From positions 186,001-250,000 of the forward strand of contig NZ_FTRU01000006.1 of assembly GCF_900148495.1 (NCBI RefSeq): a DNA stretch of 64,000 nt. Reading direction: 5' to 3'. This document shows, one piece after another, positions 25,759 through 35,160 of this stretch. The first letter of the stretch is position 1. Every line of letters begins with the position of its first letter. A model generated the notes under the pieces. The model was not told the origin of the DNA and ran no database searches. It saw only the letters and a list, made by a program, of their open reading frames with translations. Source of the stretch: Negativibacillus massiliensis (GTDB lineage Bacteria > Bacillota > Clostridia > Oscillospirales > Ruminococcaceae). The position numbers and the translations under genes are program-made.

Positions 25759-25790
25759 AAAACAGCGGTCGTAAAAACGACCGCTGTTTT
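25759..25790 (+). terminator. Bidirectional terminator between uraA and the fucosidase
   Basis: A 14-bp perfect stem AAAACAGCGGTCGT with its complement, loop AAAA, T-rich on both sides; it serves convergent genes. Confidence 0.9.
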
Positions 25791-25801
25791 TTTATGTACT
25801 G

Positions 25802-27121
25802 TTATTTTAAGAACACTTCGATAACCGGAACAAGGCAATTTGGTTTTACGTGAGGCAGGTAGAAGAATGCTGCTGTTTCATCATCTTCCTGTTTGTCGTC
25901 ACTCAAAAGTTCAACCTTACCTTCGGTGAATTTAACCTCACTGCCATCATGCAGGAACTGTGCATATTCGATCTTGCCTGCCAATCCTTCCACCTTCATG
26001 TTATCGAATGGATAAGCAAACAGATGGATGTACAGGCGTTTGCCGTCTTCACTCTGGGTCAGGCGGCAATCGGTTGGAGTTTTGAACTCTGGTTCTGCCT
26101 TGGTACAGCCATAGATCGAACGGCTATTGTATTTCATCCAGTCAGCATATACCTTCAGTGCTTCTTCTGCGCGGCTGTCCAGATATCCACGTGCAGTTGG
26201 ACCTACGTTCATAATCAGGTTACCGCCGTTTGCAACGGTGCTGATGAGCATGCGCAGCAGCATCTCAGGAGATTTCCAGGTATACTCATCGCGGTAATAA
26301 CCCCAGGAACCGGAGAAGGTCTGGCATGCTTCCCAAGTAACCAGTTCGCCGGTCTTTGGATGACGGAACCAGTCGGTTGGCTGGAACTGCTCTGGTGTCC
26401 AGATATCCTGTTCGATCTCGGTTCGGTTATCAATGATGATTTCCGGCTGGATGCTTCTTGCCAGAGCAATCAGTTCCTCGGATTCCCAATCATTTTTGCC
26501 CTTGCCGCCTAACCAAGCTTTGTCGCCTTCGCCGTGACGCTGGCTGTAAGAGAAGTCAAACCACATGATGTCGATTTTGCCGTAGTTTGTCAGCAGCTCA
26601 CGAACCTGATTGCGCATATATTCTGCATAGCGGTGCATGTCTCTGCCTTCGTTCTGCTGTTTTGCATCTGGATCATCGCGGCGTGGGTGGTTTACATCGA
26701 TGGTGAAGTCCGGATGATGCCAGTCGATCAGGGAGTAATAGAAGCCAATGCGGATACCCTCTGCACGGAATGCATCAACAAACTCTCTGACAAGGTCTCT
26801 TCCTGCCGGAGTGTTGGTGCATTTGTAATCGGTGTACTGGCTGTCGAACATACAGAAGCCCTCATGATGCTTGGTTGTAAAAACAGCATATTTCATGCCG
26901 GCTGCCTTTGCCTGACGAGCCCATTCTTTTGCATCATACAAATCCGGATTAAAGTATTTAAAATAGAGGTCGTATTTTTCCTCCGGTGTGCGCTCACGGG
27001 TTTTTACCCACTCGTGGCGTGCCGGCATTGCGTACAGCCCCCAGTGAATGAACATTCCAAATCGGTCATGGGTAAACCATGCGGTATTTCCAGGTGTCTT
27101 TTTGGTTACATAACTGGACAT
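25802..27121 (-). CDS. Alpha-L-fucosidase (GH29), cytoplasmic
   Basis: 439 residues, no signal peptide, AGGAGG site before the ATG. The GH29 barrel is clear: TAWFTHDRFGMFIHWGLYAMPARHEWV, AKAAGMKYAVFTTKHHEGFCMFDS, GFYYSLIDWHHPDF, and IDIMWFDFSYSQ, whose Asp in WFD is the expected nucleophile. MLISTVANGGNLIMNVGPTARG is the conserved C-terminal end of the barrel, followed by a beta-sandwich tail. It removes L-fucose from short glycans, probably imported fucosyl-oligosaccharides of mucin or milk origin, since it has no export signal. It is cotranscribed with the phosphoesterase gene 21 bases upstream. Confidence 0.93.
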   Translation of the reverse strand: MSSYVTKKTPGNTAWFTHDRFGMFIHWGLYAMPARHEWVKTRERTPEEKYDLYFKYFNPDLYDAKEWARQAKAAGMKYAVFTTKHHEGFCMFDSQYTDYKCTNTPAGRDLVREFVDAFRAEGIRIGFYYSLIDWHHPDFTIDVNHPRRDDPDAKQQNEGRDMHRYAEYMRNQVRELLTNYGKIDIMWFDFSYSQRHGEGDKAWLGGKGKNDWESEELIALARSIQPEIIIDNRTEIEQDIWTPEQFQPTDWFRHPKTGELVTWEACQTFSGSWGYYRDEYTWKSPEMLLRMLISTVANGGNLIMNVGPTARGYLDSRAEEALKVYADWMKYNSRSIYGCTKAEPEFKTPTDCRLTQSEDGKRLYIHLFAYPFDNMKVEGLAGKIEYAQFLHDGSEVKFTEGKVELLSDDKQEDDETAAFFYLPHVKPNCLVPVIEVFLK

Positions 27122-27142
27122 ACAAAGTCCTCCTCTTTTTTA

Positions 27143-27808
27143 TTATTCGAAAGGTAAAACCTTTTCAAACAGAGCATAATATCTGGGCGGAATCACCTTA
27201 TCCATGTGGTAGCATCCAAAGAACCATTTTTTAAACGAAACCTTTTCGGTAATCTCATCAAAAAAGTGGGTCATAATGTTGGTGTGTTCGCCGTCCATAT
27301 CAATAAAATGCCGAACCGTTGAACTGCATTCATGGGTCACGATGCAGTCCACCTGATTGTCATACTTTGCAAGTTCTTCTCTTGCAAGCATCACTTCCTC
27401 AATGGTCGGCAGTTCCTGAGGCCACCAGGTACCATCCGCTGTCCGAAGATCCATCTCCGGACTTTCTCCGCCGCCAAACACAAACAGTCTCTTTCCTTCG
27501 ATAGTAAACACACTGCCGCGTTCCAGCTTCAAAACAGACTTCGAGATTCTTCGAACCTTTCCGCCATTCCATTCCTCAAGCGGATACTGTGCGATCAAGT
27601 CAAGGTTATCATGTGTTCCTTCCAGAAACAAGACCTGATATTTCAATTTTTCTATTTTTTTGAGAATCGACTGTTCTTTTTTTGAACCGTCCCACAGAAA
27701 GCCGAAGTCTCCGCACACGATCAGGGTATCCCCTTTTTTGAGCTTTTTGAGCTCCTTACTTTTAAAGCGGTCATAATCCCCGTGCAGATCTCCCGTAAAA
27801 TAGATCAT
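27143..27808 (-). CDS. Calcineurin-like metallophosphoesterase
   Basis: 221 residues from the ATG at 27808, 6 bases after AGGAGG. Metal-binding motifs in order: GDLHGDYDRF (D-x-H), VCGDFGFLWDG (G-D), FLEGTHDNLD (the usual G-N-H-D is G-T-H-D here, with Asn replaced by Thr), and VTHECSS. The Asn-to-Thr change affects a metal ligand position and may alter activity. The product is a cytoplasmic phosphohydrolase of unknown substrate. It is immediately upstream of the fucosidase on the same transcript, though a functional link is not obvious. Confidence 0.8.
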   Translation of the reverse strand: MIYFTGDLHGDYDRFKSKELKKLKKGDTLIVCGDFGFLWDGSKKEQSILKKIEKLKYQVLFLEGTHDNLDLIAQYPLEEWNGGKVRRISKSVLKLERGSVFTIEGKRLFVFGGGESPEMDLRTADGTWWPQELPTIEEVMLAREELAKYDNQVDCIVTHECSSTVRHFIDMDGEHTNIMTHFFDEITEKVSFKKWFFGCYHMDKVIPPRYYALFEKVLPFE

Positions 27809-27924
27809 ACCTGTCCCTCCTGTCATACCTTTTTATATTACCGCATCTGTCCCTTGTTTTTCAAGCAGGAATATGAACATACAGTTAAACTTGGTGCTAA
27901 AATTTTCTTTTTCTGCCAAATGAT

Positions 27925-27953
27925 TTTACAAATCTTTTTTTGTATATTATAAT
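27925..27953 (+). promoter_or_regulatory. Promoter of the D-Ala-D-Ala carboxypeptidase gene
   Basis: -35 TTTACA (27925-27930), 17-base spacer, -10 TATAAT (27948-27953). Confidence 0.75.
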
Positions 27954-28013
27954 AAAAATGTATTCCATTTAATAAATTTTACATTTATAGATATCAGAAA
28001 GGAAGGTAAATCA

Positions 28014-29567
28014 ATGAAAAAACTGATGGCGTTTTTGCTTTCCTGCACCATCATTGCCGGCGTTCTGGCACAAAGTGCACTTGCTGCCCCGCCGGATTTT
28101 CTCTCTGCAAATACCGAAATCACCCAAACCGATGAAACTGACTCTGATACTCAAACCGATCAGACCGCTTCTGAGGAAAATGGACAAACTTCTGCAGAGG
28201 AACAAAGCGGAGATTACGCAACCGGCTCCCAAAAGCTGGATATCTCTCAGGGAACGGTTCCCTTCATCGATGAGAGCGATCCTTTAATGAAGGATCTTGC
28301 AGTTTACATGGTGGAGCTCACCACCGACACCCTGATCCATTCCCGAAACGCCACCGAACGAAAATATCCAGCATCGCTTACCAAAATCATGACAGCAATC
28401 CTGACGCTGGAACATTTTGATGATCTGAGCGAGGAAATCACCTTTACTGCAGAGCTGCAAAACTATGTCTATGAAATCAACGTTTCCTACGGCGGCGGTA
28501 TTTCTACCGGCGGTATCGTTCTGGGAGAAACACTTACCGTAGAACAGCTGCTCTATGCAATCATGCTTCCATCGGCAAATGAGGCTGCGGTTATGCTGGC
28601 AAACGAAATCGGCGGCGGCTCTTTGGAAACATTTGCGGATATGATGAATGAAAAGGCAAAGGAAATCGGCTGTCTGGACACTCACTTTGTCAATTCGAAC
28701 GGTCTGTTTGATGAAAACCATTATTCGACCGCTTATGACATGTATCTGATCACCAAGTACGCGCTGCAATACGATACCTTCCGCGAGATCGTATCCACCC
28801 CAAGCTATGATACCGGCCCGACCAACAAGCAGGATAACCTGCACTGGGACAACACCAACAAGATGATTGTGGAAGGTTCCGGTTTCTATTACCCACAGAT
28901 CACCGGTGTAAAAACCGGTACTCTGGAAGAAGCAGGACGCTGTCTGATCACCACTGCCGAAAAAGACGGCTATGAATACCTTCTGGTCATGATGGGTGCC
29001 CCTTATCTGGATGAAAATGGTGAATACATCTCTCCAAACCAGGCATTCGTTTTGACTGCACAGTTTTATGACTGGGTATTCGATACCTACAAAGCAAAAA
29101 CTATTGTGGAAAAGGGAGACAAGGTCAGCAGCATCAATAATCTTCGCTTGGCAAAAGGCGGAAAAGACCACCTTCAGCTGGTAAGCGGACAAACCTTCTC
29201 CGCCTTGATTCCAAACAACATTGACGTTTCCAATGTTCGCCGCATCGCCTACAACCTGAACGGAGAAAGAATTGGAGAAAACGACTACGCTACCGCTCCT
29301 ATCCAAAAGGGCGATGTCATGGGAGAACTAAAGCTGATTTTGTATGGCAGCGAGCTAGGCTCGGTCGACCTGATTGCCGCCGAAGACATTGAGGTCAGTC
29401 CGCTGCTTGCTGTACTTGACCAGATCAGCAGGATGTTCCAGAGTTTCTGGTTTAAATTCCTCTTCCTCTTCCTCCTGCTGTTTGTTGTCATCTTTATTAT
29501 CTCGACCATCATCAAAAACAAACGCAAGAAAAAGTACCGCAGAGTAAACCGCAAACGTTATCTCTAG
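28014..29567 (+). CDS. dacF: D-alanyl-D-alanine carboxypeptidase (DacF-like, penicillin-binding)
   Basis: 517 residues. A Sec signal peptide ends at ALA-APP near residue 26, followed by a Thr/Glu/Gln-rich linker to about residue 75. The serine peptidase S11 motifs are present: SxxK as PASLTKIMTAIL, SxN as LPSANEAAVMLA, and KTG as ITGVKTGTLEEAGRC. A C-terminal domain and then a membrane anchor (FKFLFLFLLLFVVIFIIS) with a basic tail complete the layout. It trims the terminal D-Ala of peptidoglycan side chains outside the membrane. The start has a GAAAGGAAGG site. It is followed 27 bases later by the DUF1667 gene. Confidence 0.93.
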   Translation: MKKLMAFLLSCTIIAGVLAQSALAAPPDFLSANTEITQTDETDSDTQTDQTASEENGQTSAEEQSGDYATGSQKLDISQGTVPFIDESDPLMKDLAVYMVELTTDTLIHSRNATERKYPASLTKIMTAILTLEHFDDLSEEITFTAELQNYVYEINVSYGGGISTGGIVLGETLTVEQLLYAIMLPSANEAAVMLANEIGGGSLETFADMMNEKAKEIGCLDTHFVNSNGLFDENHYSTAYDMYLITKYALQYDTFREIVSTPSYDTGPTNKQDNLHWDNTNKMIVEGSGFYYPQITGVKTGTLEEAGRCLITTAEKDGYEYLLVMMGAPYLDENGEYISPNQAFVLTAQFYDWVFDTYKAKTIVEKGDKVSSINNLRLAKGGKDHLQLVSGQTFSALIPNNIDVSNVRRIAYNLNGERIGENDYATAPIQKGDVMGELKLILYGSELGSVDLIAAEDIEVSPLLAVLDQISRMFQSFWFKFLFLFLLLFVVIFIISTIIKNKRKKKYRRVNRKRYL

Positions 29568-29594
29568 CATTTGACAAAAAGGAGCATCCCTATC

Positions 29595-29954
29595 ATGGTA
29601 CAGATGATCTGTCCTGTCTGCAAAAATAACTGCCATCTTGAAGTGGAGGAAATCGACGGTGTCATTACCGTTTCGGGCAACAAATGTGCCCGCGGTGACC
29701 TGCATGCCAGAGAGGAACTCAAGGGCGAACGCAAGATTGTGACCTATCACGCGTCCACCGTCTTTAAAGCTGTTCCTTCGGTTGATGTCAAAACAACCGG
29801 AACCGTTCCAAAAGAACTGGTCTTTCGTCTGATTCGCTTAATTAAAAAGCAGAAGATCGACCGTCCAATGAAGCGCGGTGAGGTGCTTCTGCATCAGCCG
29901 CTGGATCTTCCTGTCGATGTTGTCATCGACAGTGATAAACTGGAAAACCTATAA
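29595..29954 (+). CDS. DUF1667 cysteine-motif protein
   Basis: 119 residues from the ATG at 29595, behind AAGGAG. The opening MVQMICPVCKNNCHLEVEE with a later GNKCARGDLHA gives four Cys (C-x2-C-x3-C ... C), a probable metal or Fe-S site. The body EVKTTGTVPKELVFRLIRLIKKQKID-type region and the end GEVLLHQPLDLPVDVVID match DUF1667 as I know it. Members often stand beside anaerobic glycerol-3-phosphate dehydrogenase and related flavoprotein genes and are thought to be small redox partners. Here it is separated from such genes and follows dacF, so its partner is unknown. Confidence 0.85.
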   Translation: MVQMICPVCKNNCHLEVEEIDGVITVSGNKCARGDLHAREELKGERKIVTYHASTVFKAVPSVDVKTTGTVPKELVFRLIRLIKKQKIDRPMKRGEVLLHQPLDLPVDVVIDSDKLENL

Positions 29955-29960
29955 AAAAAC

Positions 29961-29995
29961 AAACGAGCTTTCGATTTCTTATCGAAAGCTCGTTT
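29961..29995 (+). terminator. Bidirectional terminator after the DUF1667 gene
   Basis: A 15-bp perfect stem (29961-29975 with 29981-29995), loop TTCTT, T-rich both sides. Confidence 0.9.
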
Positions 29996-30002
29996 TTCTT
30001 TT

Positions 30003-30140
30003 TCAAATCATTTTGTCTGTACAAACCTGCATGGTTTCCAAGCCATATTCAGGGCTTCGCTCTGCCTGTGTCTGGCAGCAAACCAGACACACCATCATCA
30101 TTCCCGCAAGTAACAAAGAACCCAGCACATACCATTTCAT
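30003..30140 (-). CDS. Small membrane-anchored peptide
   Basis: 45 residues from the ATG at 30140, preceded by AGAGGAAGATGGAGA. MKWYVLGSLLLAGMMMVCLVCCQTQAER gives one hydrophobic helix ending in Cys-Cys, which could be a lipobox (CLVCC). The rest is short and polar. It follows the 159-residue membrane protein by 22 bases and is probably cotranscribed. No family recognised; small size makes this call tentative. Confidence 0.45.
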   Translation of the reverse strand: MKWYVLGSLLLAGMMMVCLVCCQTQAERSPEYGLETMQVCTDKMI

Positions 30141-30162
30141 TCTCCATCTTCCTCTGCTATGG

Positions 30163-30642
30163 TTAATCGATCTGCCCGCTTCGATTTCGTTTTTTCTCCT
30201 CTTTGATAAAAAAGAAAAACAGATAAGGTGCAAACAAAGCTGGTATGGACGAAATCCAGTAAATCCTTCCGCCAATCAAATGGGAAAGAAACTCGGTTAT
30301 CACATTAAAAATCTCGGTTGGAAGCATAAGCCATAAAGAAACTGTACTGTATACCCCTGCATACTGGGTAATCTGTTCCAACAAAAGTACCGCGATGGAA
30401 TAAAATACCAGCAGATTTGCAGATCGAATAAATTCCTTTTTGCTGTACTGTCTGCGCACCATTCTGCCAACCAAAAGAAACAGCAGTACACTCAGCAGCA
30501 GACGAATTCCAAACAATCCCAGCGAGGAAATTGGGGTTCCCATACGCAGCCAGATGCTGATTATTCCATTCATACAGACTCTCAGCGCCACACCTGCAAG
30601 CAGCATGGCCGCAGGGAATTTTAAAATCTGTTTGTTGATCAT
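30163..30642 (-). CDS. Hypothetical four-helix membrane protein
   Basis: 159 residues, about four membrane helices (PAAMLLAGVALRVCMNG, LGLFGIRLLLSVLLFLLVG, ANLLVFYSIAVLLLEQI, and IPALFAPYLFFFFI before the basic tail KEEKKRNR). The ATG follows AAGGAGGGAAAG. The helices do not match a family that I know. It may form a unit with the small peptide gene downstream. Confidence 0.65.
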   Translation of the reverse strand: MINKQILKFPAAMLLAGVALRVCMNGIISIWLRMGTPISSLGLFGIRLLLSVLLFLLVGRMVRRQYSKKEFIRSANLLVFYSIAVLLLEQITQYAGVYSTVSLWLMLPTEIFNVITEFLSHLIGGRIYWISSIPALFAPYLFFFFIKEEKKRNRSGQID

Positions 30643-30707
30643 TTCTTTCCCTCCTTTTCTTTCTCTGATTATACCATACTTTCTTTTCTCAAAACAACTA
30701 CAAAAAT

Positions 30708-30735
30708 AAAAGCCATCTGTCTCCAGATGGCTTTA
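30708..30735 (-). terminator. Terminator after the 2-hydroxyacid dehydrogenase
   Basis: Stem AAAGCCATCTG/CAGATGGCTTT with loop TCTC, followed on the minus strand by TTATTTTT. Confidence 0.85.
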
Positions 30736-30738
30736 TCT

Positions 30739-31698
30739 TTACAGGTTGATCACATTCTGTGGTTTGCCTTCTTTAAAGGCACGGATATTTTCTTCCACGA
30801 TCTGCATGCAGCGGGTTCTTGCCTGAAGCGGAGCCCATGCAATATGCGGTGTTACCAGACAGCGGGAATTTTCAATCAGAGGTGAACCATGAACCGGTGG
30901 TTCTTCCTCCAGTACGTCGATAGCCGCATAGCCAAGCTTTCCGGTTGTCAGCGCATTTGCCAGATCCTGCGAGTTGATAATCTTTCCGCGGGAAGTATTG
31001 ATTAAGATTGCAGATGGTTTCATCAAAGCAATCGTCTTTTTACAGATCATATTTTCGGTTTCTTCGGTCAATGGGCAGTGAAGCGAAACAATGTCCGAAT
31101 TTGAAAGCAGTTCTTCCAGCGATACAAAATGGAGCTGCTCATCTTCCAGTTCCGGATGTGGATGCTTGCTGTAACAAAGAACCTTCATACCAAACGCTTT
31201 TGCTACTCTTGCAACACTCTGACCGATGCGTCCCATTCCCACAATACCCATGGTCTGGTTTGCAATTTCAAAGATCGGTGTCTTGCGGTAGGAAAAGTCA
31301 GGTGCTTTCTGCCATTCTCCCATCTTAACAGACTGAGCATGTTCATAGATGCGGTTGGTAATCGCAAACAGCATTGCAAATACATGCTGTGTTACCGACT
31401 CGGTTGCATAGGTTGGAACATTGCAGACAACGATTCCTTTTTCCTTTGCTGCCTCAAGGTCAATGGTATTATAACCGGTTGCAGTTACACAGATCAGTTT
31501 TAAGTTTGGACACGCCTCAATCGTTTCTCTGGAAATTGGGCATTTATTGACTACAACCACGTCCGCATCACCGATTCGGCTGATAATTCTTGCCTGTTCG
31601 GTACGGTCATAGACAACCAGGGTGCCCAGCTCTTTTATTCCTTTCCAACTCAGATCCCCGGGATTTAATGCAAATCCGTCCAGAACCAGAATTTTCAT
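30739..31698 (-). CDS. D-isomer 2-hydroxyacid dehydrogenase (glycerate/hydroxypyruvate type)
   Basis: 319 residues from MKILVLDGFALNPGDLSW at 31698, after a GAGGGAGGAATTATCT site. The NAD-binding signature is MGIVGMGRIGQSVARVAKAFGMKVLCYSKH. Catalytic residues are Arg in NTSRGKIIN, Glu in IDVLEEEPP and His in TPHIAWAPLQARTR. The conserved VTATGYNTIDLEAAKEKGIVVCNVPTYATESVTQHVFAMLF favours the glycerate dehydrogenase/hydroxypyruvate reductase group over D-lactate dehydrogenase. It reduces a 2-keto acid with NADH in the cytosol; the exact substrate cannot be fixed. It is a single gene with its own terminator. Confidence 0.88.
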   Translation of the reverse strand: MKILVLDGFALNPGDLSWKGIKELGTLVVYDRTEQARIISRIGDADVVVVNKCPISRETIEACPNLKLICVTATGYNTIDLEAAKEKGIVVCNVPTYATESVTQHVFAMLFAITNRIYEHAQSVKMGEWQKAPDFSYRKTPIFEIANQTMGIVGMGRIGQSVARVAKAFGMKVLCYSKHPHPELEDEQLHFVSLEELLSNSDIVSLHCPLTEETENMICKKTIALMKPSAILINTSRGKIINSQDLANALTTGKLGYAAIDVLEEEPPVHGSPLIENSRCLVTPHIAWAPLQARTRCMQIVEENIRAFKEGKPQNVINL

Positions 31699-31800
31699 AG
31701 ATAATTCCTCCCTCAACACTTTACAATTGTTCCCTTTCCACCCATTGTAGCACAATCATATATACTGCACAAGTGTCCCCCATAAAATTCCAATCATAAT

Positions 31801-32913
31801 CTAACAATATTCCAAAAGATCGACGATGATGCTGTTGGAAATTAAAAAGCCTTTTGGAGTAAGCGAGATCCTTTCTCCGTCAAATAAAAGCAATCCATGT
31901 TTTTGCAGAAAAGCTGCGCGCTCTGCAATCGGCTGTGTCTGTTCGCCAAATCGGTCATGCAATTCGGACAGTTTTACCCCTTTTACAAGGCGCAGGCGCA
32001 GCATCAGATATTCAAACAAATCGCCGCCTTCTCCGTCCGATTTTGTCAGCTCCCAAACATTCTCCGCCTGCAAAAATCCTTTCAGATCCCGCTCAAAATA
32101 AAATCTCTTTCCATCCAGAAAGGAGTGTGCTGCCGGACCTATCCCTAAATATTCCTCGCAGTTCCAATATTTTAAGTTGTGGCGGCTTTCAAATCCCGGC
32201 TTTGCAAAGTTTGAAACCTCGTACTGCAAAAATCCATGCCGTTCCATCTGCTCGATGGTATGCAGATAAAGGTCGGCACTGGTTTCCTCATCCGGACAGA
32301 CCTTTTCGATATGCTGTCTGGCAAATGGAGTGCCCGGCTCAATCTTTAAGAGATAGCCTGAAATATGCTGTACGCCAGAGTCTGAAAAGGTCTGGATAAA
32401 ATGATCCACCGACTGCTCGTTCTGTCCCGGTGTTCCTAACATCAGATCGACCGATACATTCCCAAATCCTGCCTGCTGTGCCATCATGACGCTCTGCTTT
32501 GCTTGTTCAAAACTGTGGAGCCTGCCAAGGCGCGCAAGTTCTGTGTCCGATGCAGACTGCACTCCCATCGAAATACGGTTAAATCCGCCCTGATAAAGCG
32601 TCTGAAGCTGAGAAAAACTCATTGCTGCCGGATTTGCTTCCAGTGTAACCTCACAGTCCTCTGTCAGCTCAAAGTGCTCTCTGACTGCATTTAAAATACG
32701 AACCAGCCGTTCTCCCAACAGTACCGGTGTTCCTCCGCCAAAATAGACACTGTCCACCTTTCTGCCCTGCCCTGGAGCATTGCTCAATGCCCGGATCATC
32801 TGCTTGCAGTAATCGTCTGCGGTCTGCTCCTGAAAGGTAACCGAATAAAAATCGCAGTACGGACATTTTGCAATACAAAATGGGATATGGATATAGATTC
32901 CAAGGTTTTCCAT
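31801..32913 (-). CDS. hemW: Radical SAM HemW-like protein
   Basis: 370 residues from MENLGIYIHIPFC at 32913, close behind an AGGAGC/GGAGG site; an in-frame ATG 10 codons earlier is less well placed. The cluster-binding motif is CIAKCPYCDFYS (C-x3-C-x2-C). YFGGGTPVLL, TLEANPAA, NRISMGVQSASDTELARLGR, SVDLMLGTPGQ and GTPFARQ match the HemN/HemW family. HemW lacks the coproporphyrinogen oxidase residues and acts as a heme chaperone. The short N-terminus favours HemW over true HemN. No other heme genes are nearby. Confidence 0.88.
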   Translation of the reverse strand: MENLGIYIHIPFCIAKCPYCDFYSVTFQEQTADDYCKQMIRALSNAPGQGRKVDSVYFGGGTPVLLGERLVRILNAVREHFELTEDCEVTLEANPAAMSFSQLQTLYQGGFNRISMGVQSASDTELARLGRLHSFEQAKQSVMMAQQAGFGNVSVDLMLGTPGQNEQSVDHFIQTFSDSGVQHISGYLLKIEPGTPFARQHIEKVCPDEETSADLYLHTIEQMERHGFLQYEVSNFAKPGFESRHNLKYWNCEEYLGIGPAAHSFLDGKRFYFERDLKGFLQAENVWELTKSDGEGGDLFEYLMLRLRLVKGVKLSELHDRFGEQTQPIAERAAFLQKHGLLLFDGERISLTPKGFLISNSIIVDLLEYC

Positions 32914-32936
32914 GCTCCTGTTTTCCTCCTGTGAAA

Positions 32937-32970
32937 AAATCACCTCCCTGTTGCCGCCGGGAGGTGATTT
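32937..32970 (-). terminator. Terminator between the zinc-ribbon protein gene and hemW
   Basis: A 12-bp perfect stem AAATCACCTCCC/GGGAGGTGATTT with a T-run on the minus strand. It closes the zinc-ribbon protein unit and sits just before the hemW ribosome site. Confidence 0.8.
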
Positions 32971-32977
32971 GAGTCTG

Positions 32978-34915
32978 TTATTTCTGTACGTTTACCGCCA
33001 TGATGCTGTTGACATCCTCTTTGATCAGCTCACCCTTGCTCTGACCATACTGGAGGAACATCAGGTTATACTGCTCTTCTGGAGCACTCTGTTCGCCGGA
33101 TTCTCCCACAGTCATCTCTTCCTGTGTATTTTCCACGCTGACCAGATAATAAAGTCCTTCACTGGTTGCGGTTGCCTGTACTACATCAGAGTCAATGCGC
33201 TTTGGATTGCTTCTGTTTTCCAGCGATTTGCTGTAAAGGCTGCCATCCTCGGAAGTAAAATAGATATGGGTTCCAGCATTGTCCAATCCTGCCAGGGTCA
33301 GAGTTCCCACATTTTCCAGTACGGTTACACTGCTTTCATCCGAGAATTTCTTGAGAACCAGAGTCTGATTGGTTTCTTCCAGAATATCACCGCTGCCAAT
33401 GGTAATATAACCGACCTGTGCGGTTACTTCCTGTGCTTTTTCTTCCACCGATTCATTGAGCGGAATCATCTGTGGCTCTTCCATGCTGCCCAGATTATAG
33501 CGGTAGAGATCTGCTCCTCTGCTCCAGGTAAGTGCGGTCTGTGTTGCTGTTGCAAAAGTGATGTCCGACTGCATGGTGTAGTTATCTACATCATAGAAAT
33601 CTTCGCAGATCGTAATTCCCTGCATGCCGCTTTCTCCAATAGTCGCTGCCTGTGCAGAGGAAACACAGAGATTGCCCTGTGCATCGATATAGTGTACCTG
33701 ACCTTCATAAAGCGGCTTATCCCATGCAATCTGCTGTGCCATCTCGCTGGTGGTCATATCTCTGCCGTTTTCATTCATCCATCCATTCGAACGCAGGGAA
33801 GTTTCCAGCAGTGCAACTGCATTATCCGCTGCCTTTTCTGCGGTCTTGGTGCTGCCATCATACCAGTATACACTTCCAACCGGATTGTACTGGTTCTGCG
33901 ATGCATCACAGTCAGCAAGGAAGGTCATCGAACCGTTATCATAAAACGCAATTTCCGAAATACCGCTTCCAATCAGCTCTGTCTCTTCGGTTTCCAGATC
34001 GGAAACGCGATAGAGGTCTACCAGAGAGGTTTCCGATTCACTGGTGATCAGATATACTGCATCTCCCTGTTTGGAAACATTTGCAACCGTATACTTGGTA
34101 TCCAGAAGGTGGAGTTTTCCGTTATAGTAATAACCGCCGGCAACTGCGTTCTGGTCTTCATCCAGCTGCAATACCTGAAGCAGGCTGTCATCATCCGATG
34201 CAGAAACTACCACAATATTTTCTTCGCCGACAATTTCGGAAACAGGGGTCAGGGTTCCGTTCTTATACTGAACCTGCACCAGTTTATCGTCTTCCAGCTT
34301 GTTGTAATAAACTGCATTTTTGCTGTGACAGTAGATAATTGCCGCATTTTCATCCAGCACACTTTCTTCTCCCGCAGCAGTTTTCAGGCAAAGTTTGCCT
34401 GTCATTTCTTCGGTGGATGTGATGTTGAGCGGCAGATAAATGGTATCCCCATTTTCCATCTCCACATAGTTTTGTTTTCCAATATACGGTGTGGAATAGG
34501 AGAACATCTCATTGATTTCTTCACGGTCGCTTTCCTCTTCTGCCGCGTTTTCATAAAGCTCGACAGTCTGATTTCCATTTGCCAAACCGATGCCTTCATC
34601 GGTAGTATAAGCAAGCTCTGTTGGATTGATATGGTTTTCCGAATTTGCCTGCATCATAGAACCTTTTGTCAAAAATGCCGCAGATGCCAAAACCGCTGCT
34701 GCCGCAATTACCGCTACGGCAATAATCAGAATCTTTCTTTTTTTCTTTTCCTTCTTTTCAGAATCTGTCTCTGCGGTTTCCTGATGCTGTGATTCTTTTT
34801 CTTTGGTTTGCTCTACTTTCTGATTGCTAATCTTACCTCCACACTCCGGACAAACTCCGTTTTGTGCTGCAAGCTCTTCTTCTGTAAATTCTTTGCCACA
34901 CTGGCTGCACTTCAT
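32978..34915 (-). CDS. Zinc-ribbon membrane protein with large extracellular repeat domain
   Basis: 645 residues from MKCSQCGKEF at 34915. The N-terminal zinc ribbon (C-x2-C ... C-x2-C: CSQCGKEF and CPECGGKI) is followed by a charged Lys/Glu linker, one membrane helix (ILIIAVAVIAAAAVLASAAFL at about residues 61-81) and a large outer part. The outer part shows recurring units such as YTTDEGIGLAN, AVYYNKLEDDKLVQVQY, GDAVYLITSESETSLVDLYRVSDL and GTHIYFTSEDGSLYSKSLENRSNPKRI, as in DUF5050/beta-propeller-like surface proteins. It is probably a sensor or wall-facing protein with an inside metal-binding tag. The function is unknown. It is flanked by rpoN-like and hemW genes without coupling. Confidence 0.7.
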   Translation of the reverse strand: MKCSQCGKEFTEEELAAQNGVCPECGGKISNQKVEQTKEKESQHQETAETDSEKKEKKKRKILIIAVAVIAAAAVLASAAFLTKGSMMQANSENHINPTELAYTTDEGIGLANGNQTVELYENAAEEESDREEINEMFSYSTPYIGKQNYVEMENGDTIYLPLNITSTEEMTGKLCLKTAAGEESVLDENAAIIYCHSKNAVYYNKLEDDKLVQVQYKNGTLTPVSEIVGEENIVVVSASDDDSLLQVLQLDEDQNAVAGGYYYNGKLHLLDTKYTVANVSKQGDAVYLITSESETSLVDLYRVSDLETEETELIGSGISEIAFYDNGSMTFLADCDASQNQYNPVGSVYWYDGSTKTAEKAADNAVALLETSLRSNGWMNENGRDMTTSEMAQQIAWDKPLYEGQVHYIDAQGNLCVSSAQAATIGESGMQGITICEDFYDVDNYTMQSDITFATATQTALTWSRGADLYRYNLGSMEEPQMIPLNESVEEKAQEVTAQVGYITIGSGDILEETNQTLVLKKFSDESSVTVLENVGTLTLAGLDNAGTHIYFTSEDGSLYSKSLENRSNPKRIDSDVVQATATSEGLYYLVSVENTQEEMTVGESGEQSAPEEQYNLMFLQYGQSKGELIKEDVNSIMAVNVQK

Positions 34916-35160
34916 GAGATTGGACACACCTTTCTGATGCAAACAAAATTTCCGGCATTTTTGCCGTTTACACGTTTTTTCATTATATCGTATTTTTTTT
35001 TCAAAGAATAGGGGTTAACTATGAATTTTTTCTTACAACCGCCTCAAACTCCCCTTTCTTTCTCCCTTTTGTTTTTCCCCATTTTATCCCCCGTTTCTCC
35101 CCATTGCCACAAGAAGGAGCCTTGCTTTTTGTCTATTTTCATAAAACATTGCTGACAGCA

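Noticed and set aside
27121-27143. Fucose-utilisation locus around the GH29 gene
   Set aside because: No fucose isomerase, kinase, aldolase or dedicated transporter lies nearby; only an unrelated phosphoesterase is cotranscribed.
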